Source: Blasia pusilla
Lineage: Eukaryota; Marchantiophyta; Marchantiopsida; Blasiales
Length of the DNA: 64,000 nucleotides
Direction: 5' to 3'
NCBI GenBank assembly: GCA_050084515.1
Contig: CM114272.1
Span: 8,556,001 to 8,620,000, forward strand
A program made the position numbers and the translations under genes. Below, piece by piece: positions 59,241 to 64,000 of the stretch. Each line of letters begins with the position of its first letter. Position 1 is the first letter of the stretch. Under the pieces are notes generated by a model that worked only from the letters and a program-made list of their open reading frames with translations, was not told where the DNA came from and searched no databases.

Positions 59241-62200
59241 TTAGTTAGGAACTACAAACCACAGCACCATCGCCTACCTATTATTAATTCGTGAAGTGCA
59301 TGCATGGATGCGTGTACGACGACGTCGGCAACCAGGAGCGAGTCACCAACTAAGCCGGCAGCCGCCTTACTCCCCGGGGGTACGCGCGTCCCGGTGCCGC
59401 TCTTCGTTATGGGTTACACATTGCGATCACACAACGCCGGCACAGCTCACGAATTTCGGGGGTCGACGGATCGATAGCGAGCGCTCGCCCTCAATCGCTG
59501 TGGGTGTGTGCTTGCGTACGAGTGAGACCTGAGTTATGAATCTCGCACTGTAGGCGATCGATTGTGGCGGTGATTCATGGACCGGTCTGCATCTGCCGAT
59601 CGTTCCGTGGATCTTCCCAGACACGCGCTGGATTGGATCCGATGCATCAGCCGCTTGATATTATTAAATAGGGTGGGTCGAACAGCGGAAGGTCGCTAGC
59701 TTGAGGCTGTCGTTGGAAGTGTAAAATTTCTGCGTTGGAAGGCTCGAACTCGTTAGATCTGGTCACTGGCCGCAATTGGTATATGTAGTGGACAGTCGTG
59801 GTGTTCGAACGGGATCATCCGCGGATTATTATCAGTTTGATCTCAACTCCGCTGTGGAAGTATCCAGAGATTTCGGTAGAGTTGAGGGTTCGTTGGAGCG
59901 GGCATGCTTCAGCCGATCGTCCAGATCTCTATAGCTTGGGCATCATATTGCTGTGCATGGTAGTGTACTGGAAGCTCCATGGCCATCGTCCACCAATCTG
60001 CACATGCGTCGTTTGGGAATCCGGACTTGTAATTCACAGCGATCCGTCGAGACGGGCTCAGTTTCTTTATTCGTGGTTTTGTGCCTGGAATCACTTCGTA
60101 GTCCTACATCCTCGCCAACACTTCGAGGACATGCTTGAACCAATCGATCCAGTAGCTGTAGATGAGATCTCGAGTTGAGAACGTGACATTTGGAGATGGG
60201 GCGGGCTGGAGACATTAGTGGGGCAAGAATCAGATAGGAAAAGACGAGTCTTGCCTTGAAGACCTGTCTGCAGATATCCCGGCAGCAGAAATCTCTTCCA
60301 GATTTCCTTCTGAGCATCATATGTTCTCATATCTTCTTTCGATTGTAGGTAGCCATACAAATTGCCTATGAGCGCTTCTATAGGAGTATGCAACAGCCCA
60401 CTCCAAACAACCAAAAATGTCTAGTTGTAGTGAAATGCGATTCTGAAGCAATTAATACTGTTCCGAATCAGCTGCCTCACGTTCATATCTACATAAATTC
60501 TGACGAGCATTTGAGCGCGAAAACTTCTGGAGACTCGGTCAGGAAATTCTAAGTCGTCATTTTTTCATATCTAATCACAATTTTCCAAACGAAAATCGTC
60601 CGTGTTGTTGCTTCTATCATGACGATGACCGGGGACATTTAGCGCATGAGATCCTTGTCCGAGTCTAGAGTAGTCCGACTCATAAGAGGTAGTAAGATCA
60701 GATCCTCAGGAAAAATCGTTAAATCATCTTTCAACTTAGCCAGTGAGCTTTAGGATCCACCATTGTCCACACTAGTATTAAAACTGTTCTATGATCGCAC
60801 GGAGTTTTGCGGTCACTGCCTTCAATCTCGACACACAAGTCTTGAAAATGTCTTCCAAATCACATAGCCTTCAAATCACTACGTCCAATCTCGCAAAAAA
60901 AAACCCTTCACAAAAAGTAAACTTGTTTGTCACCTCATCTCTGTGAGAAGAAGTTAACTCCTCAAAAAAAGTAAATCTGATCACAGACTGGGCTCCTTAC
61001 TCGACTTGGAGTTTTCGAGATGAAGCTGCAATTTGGTCCCTCTTGCGACTAACCTTCACGGTATTTCAAAACTCGATTCTCGTTATTCCGCTCCTCGCTT
61101 ACTGACAAGCCTAGAGCTGAATCCTGTAAAACTCTACAAGGGTGAAGCTTTAATTACTGGGGCCCATAAAAACCGAAAACTAGTGCTAGTGATAGGAAAA
61201 TTATGAGGAACGCTAGCTTTCGCTCATGTCTGTATACGTCCGTCGAATCGGTACCTGGATCCGTGTAGAGCTGTAATGATTGTAATGAACCGGTACCTCA
61301 ATTTCAAGCCTTGGTGCTTTCACCTGCAGCTGCTGAATGAGTGGATGGAACTTGGAAGTTGATGGATGGATCATTACAGACGTCGTCTGGACCTTCAGCA
61401 TTCATTGACAGCATCAAACTTAGAGTAGCTTACAAGAGCGGGAAGGAAGGCAGTCAAAATGTGAATGTTAGAGGCAGCAGCAGCACAATGAAAAGAAATG
61501 CACTTACATATACATGTATATACATATGGATGTATAACAAGATATCTCCTCCTCAGCTGTTTCTCATTTTTCTCCACGGCTTCAATTGTATTTCGAATGG
61601 GATAATGCCATGGGAATTTCCCCTGAAGATGCAGAGTCCCGTATCATCCGCCAACATTTACAAAGAAAAATTGCAACAACGCACCAAATATTCGCCCAAG
61701 TTGGTGGCACAAATTACAAGACTTGCTGCACATTCGAGTCGGCAAACGTCTCATGCAACCGACAAACCGAGTTTTTAGTTGAAGCATTGGAAGGTATATG
61801 CATACGTAACACACTGTCTTCAGCATTTTACGGCTAAAATTTATGAAGACTAGCAAAGACTAGCAAATCCAGTAAATGTGGTATAAAGTGGTGACTTTCT
61901 CCTAAGTTTATGGCCTATTACAAACGTGGCAGATGACTAAGAATGTGATAAGAATCATGTTTCAATTCGCAAGGTGACTATGAGGTGGCAAGTGACCTGC
62001 AATCTAGAGGGATTAATACTTGAAGTTTAGATGTATTCGTACCTTAGTTATATGTACTTTGCAACATTGCTTAAGTCGTATGAGTAGAATTCCGAATTCC
62101 GAATTGTCGTTGGTTATGTTTTCAACTCCACTAGACTTTCACTTGGGAAAACACTTACCATATCCTCTAGTGATGACTTCACTTTATTTCTTTAGTTATG

Positions 62201-64000
62201 GTGAAAACACCTAATATTCCATATTTTCTTACCAATCTAGGATTACTACACAAAACCGATATTGTTCATGGAAAGAGTTACGCTAGACTCTCTTATAGAT
62301 ATTCAAACACTTCTTATTGACACATTTTATTTGGGAAAAAAAGGAATAATGAGGGCATTCAAAATACTCATCAACATTATATGGAGAAATATTTTCTTAT
62401 TGGTATTCAAACACTTTTTATTGACACCTTTTATTTCGGAGAAAAGAGTAATTATAAAGACAGCAAGAAATTTTTAAATGTATAGGAACATCATTGGTCA
62501 TCATTAATGTACATGAAACAAATGTTTTTTTCTTAAAAGAAACTATCAAGTTGAATATTCTTTCTTAGAGTAGTAGTAGGTATATTTTAGGTTGTTAACT
62601 AATTTTGCATGTTCACTTCCATCCCTCACGGAAACAACTTTAGGAGATTTTTTTCAATTGTTTTAAACATTCGCTACTACCCTACCACATAGTGCTATCT
62701 TTTCGTAAGCGCGAGGATGTCGGAGAAAGATTACTAGTACCTTCGTTGGTTCACTTTACTTTTTACATTAGAATTCTCATTCATAACCAAAATCTTTTTC
62801 AATGTAATATATTTTGAATGACATTAATGGGTGGTGTTCTAAAATTAAAGAGGCACTTTCTATAATAATACGGATTAATTTGAGATTCATTTGCAAATGG
62901 ATTTACATTTGGGATTAGTTGGATTGAGGGTTTCAATAATAGCCCAAGTCCATAGATGAGTGATCTTGTTGCAAGCTCATCTATAAGTAAAATTCAACGT
63001 TCACACCCCAACCCATTACAAAGAAGATCTGTGATTTTTGGCAGTTTTATCAATCACATTATTATTAAATTATGTTTTAAGGATTTTTTATTAAATAAAA
63101 TCTCATGTTAAAATTAATATCTTATATTTTAAAATTTTAGATTATATGGACCGATGGTAAGTCCATAATTTAGTAGATTATGATTTCTGGTTTTTATCTT
63201 CTTCTTTTTTTATAAAACTATGAAAAATATCTTTTTTCTTCATTGTTCTTCATACTTCAAAATTTCCAAGTGGTTATTTCAAACTGGCAATGATAGATTT
63301 TACTTGTTATCATAAGATGCCACATGTCAAAATTTCAATCATGGAATGACATTATCCAAGTAATCTCTTAGAGTACTAGTAGTTAGTCTGAAGCAGAAAT
63401 GATGAGTTTGTTGCGTGGGTTTTTCTTTCTATTCTTTTCCTACCGTCCATCATTCCCCTCAATTATCTATCTATCCCCTTAATTTCCATTTAAAGAAGAA
63501 AATTTCCAACACATCAACAAATTCAATTTCTTTCACCTTCCGCATGTGAAATGAAGAAAATCGAGAAGTAAAAGAAAAACACATGACACCGATCTAAATG
63601 TTTAACCCAAGGAAAACTTTTAATTTCACCCTAAGAAAACAAAGGCTAGCAATAATCCTAAAAGTACAATTACCAACCATCCTCTAACAAGCAGCCATCA
63701 TTTGAACCGAATTGCACGGGCATGCTCCGTTGTCTCCTTAAACAATACACAAACGCCGGCGTTACGAGAAGAACCGGCCAGCAAATTAAACCCATAATTG
63801 CCGTTTCGTTTTGAACCTTGGAAACGCGGAAACGTACCGGTTTTGAGGAAAAAGCTCCCCGAACGGCGACACAATTGCTTAGTATAGTATATAATATAAT
63901 CTATAATCCTTGTTAGAACAGGTGCACACGTTTGTGGATGAGTGGCCGGCCAGTCACAAGCTCTTCTCTCGCATGTGGCCGTGCAGTTATGAGCCATCAT
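59241..64000. other. no gene recognised to the end of the window
   Basis: 59241-61850 has mixed composition with frames up to 145 codons on + and 125 on -, none with a recognisable domain or signal peptide. 61850-63660 is AT-rich; the motif AGGCACTTTCTATAATAATA near 62852 matches the end of the 29.4-kb repeat family. 63660-64000 is GC-richer and open on the minus strand to the window edge, possibly part of a feature continuing beyond it. Confidence 0.35.

Noticed and set aside
1-64000. CRISPR arrays, tRNA or rRNA genes
   Set aside because: No regularly spaced short repeats with unique spacers, no cloverleaf A/B-box pattern and no rRNA signature were noticed on either strand.

Overview
The window reads as nuclear DNA of a land plant. 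The evidence is a U2 snRNA gene with plant-style promoter and 3' box, a stellacyanin-like phytocyanin gene, a DUF7731-like secreted-protein gene, short exons joined by GT-AG introns, and plant-type Copia, Gypsy, hAT and Mutator-like elements. I cannot name the species. A TE-rich non-seed plant (moss, liverwort, hornwort, fern) is a guess from the unfamiliar transposon proteins.

Only three loci look like intact host genes: a four-exon small secreted protein (207-2334, +), U2 snRNA (about 13790-13992, -) and a two-exon stellacyanin-like protein (27172-28016, -). Everything else recognisable is mobile or repetitive.

Layout. 5.2-7.3 kb is a ~180-bp satellite array split by a solo LTR. 7.3-10.3 kb is a decayed gag-like region, with a relative at 17.6-18.3 kb. 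18.3-24.5 kb is a nest: two complementary halves of a Copia element in opposite orientations, separated by a Gypsy-like integrase carrying a C-terminal PHD finger with its 3' LTR, and interrupted by another LTR of the same family. Two hAT-type MITEs (24.6 and 34.3 kb) keep their 8-bp target duplications, and a third partial copy lies at 11.3 kb. 36.9-45.9 kb is a ~9-kb Mutator-like element with terminal inverted repeats, GC-rich subterminal inverted repeats, an accessory gene on + and a broken SWIM-type transposase on -, into which the same LTR family inserted. 49.7-51.1 kb is a 1.4-kb element with 52-bp TIRs enclosing a broken Ctr-type copper-transporter gene. 51.9-57.0 kb is a second Mutator-like unit with the same two-gene content, whose transposase has lost its catalytic core. 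57.8-58.1 kb is a 116-bp duplication flanking a TIR scrap of the 49.7-kb family.

The most interesting items are the repeated pairing of an accessory gene (zinc-finger-like N-terminus in at least one copy) with a Mutator-like transposase in two diverged elements, the integrase-PHD fusion, the copper-transporter capture, and an LTR hairpin whose sequence differs between copies while its pairing is kept. All readings were made by eye from translated frames; no database search was possible.
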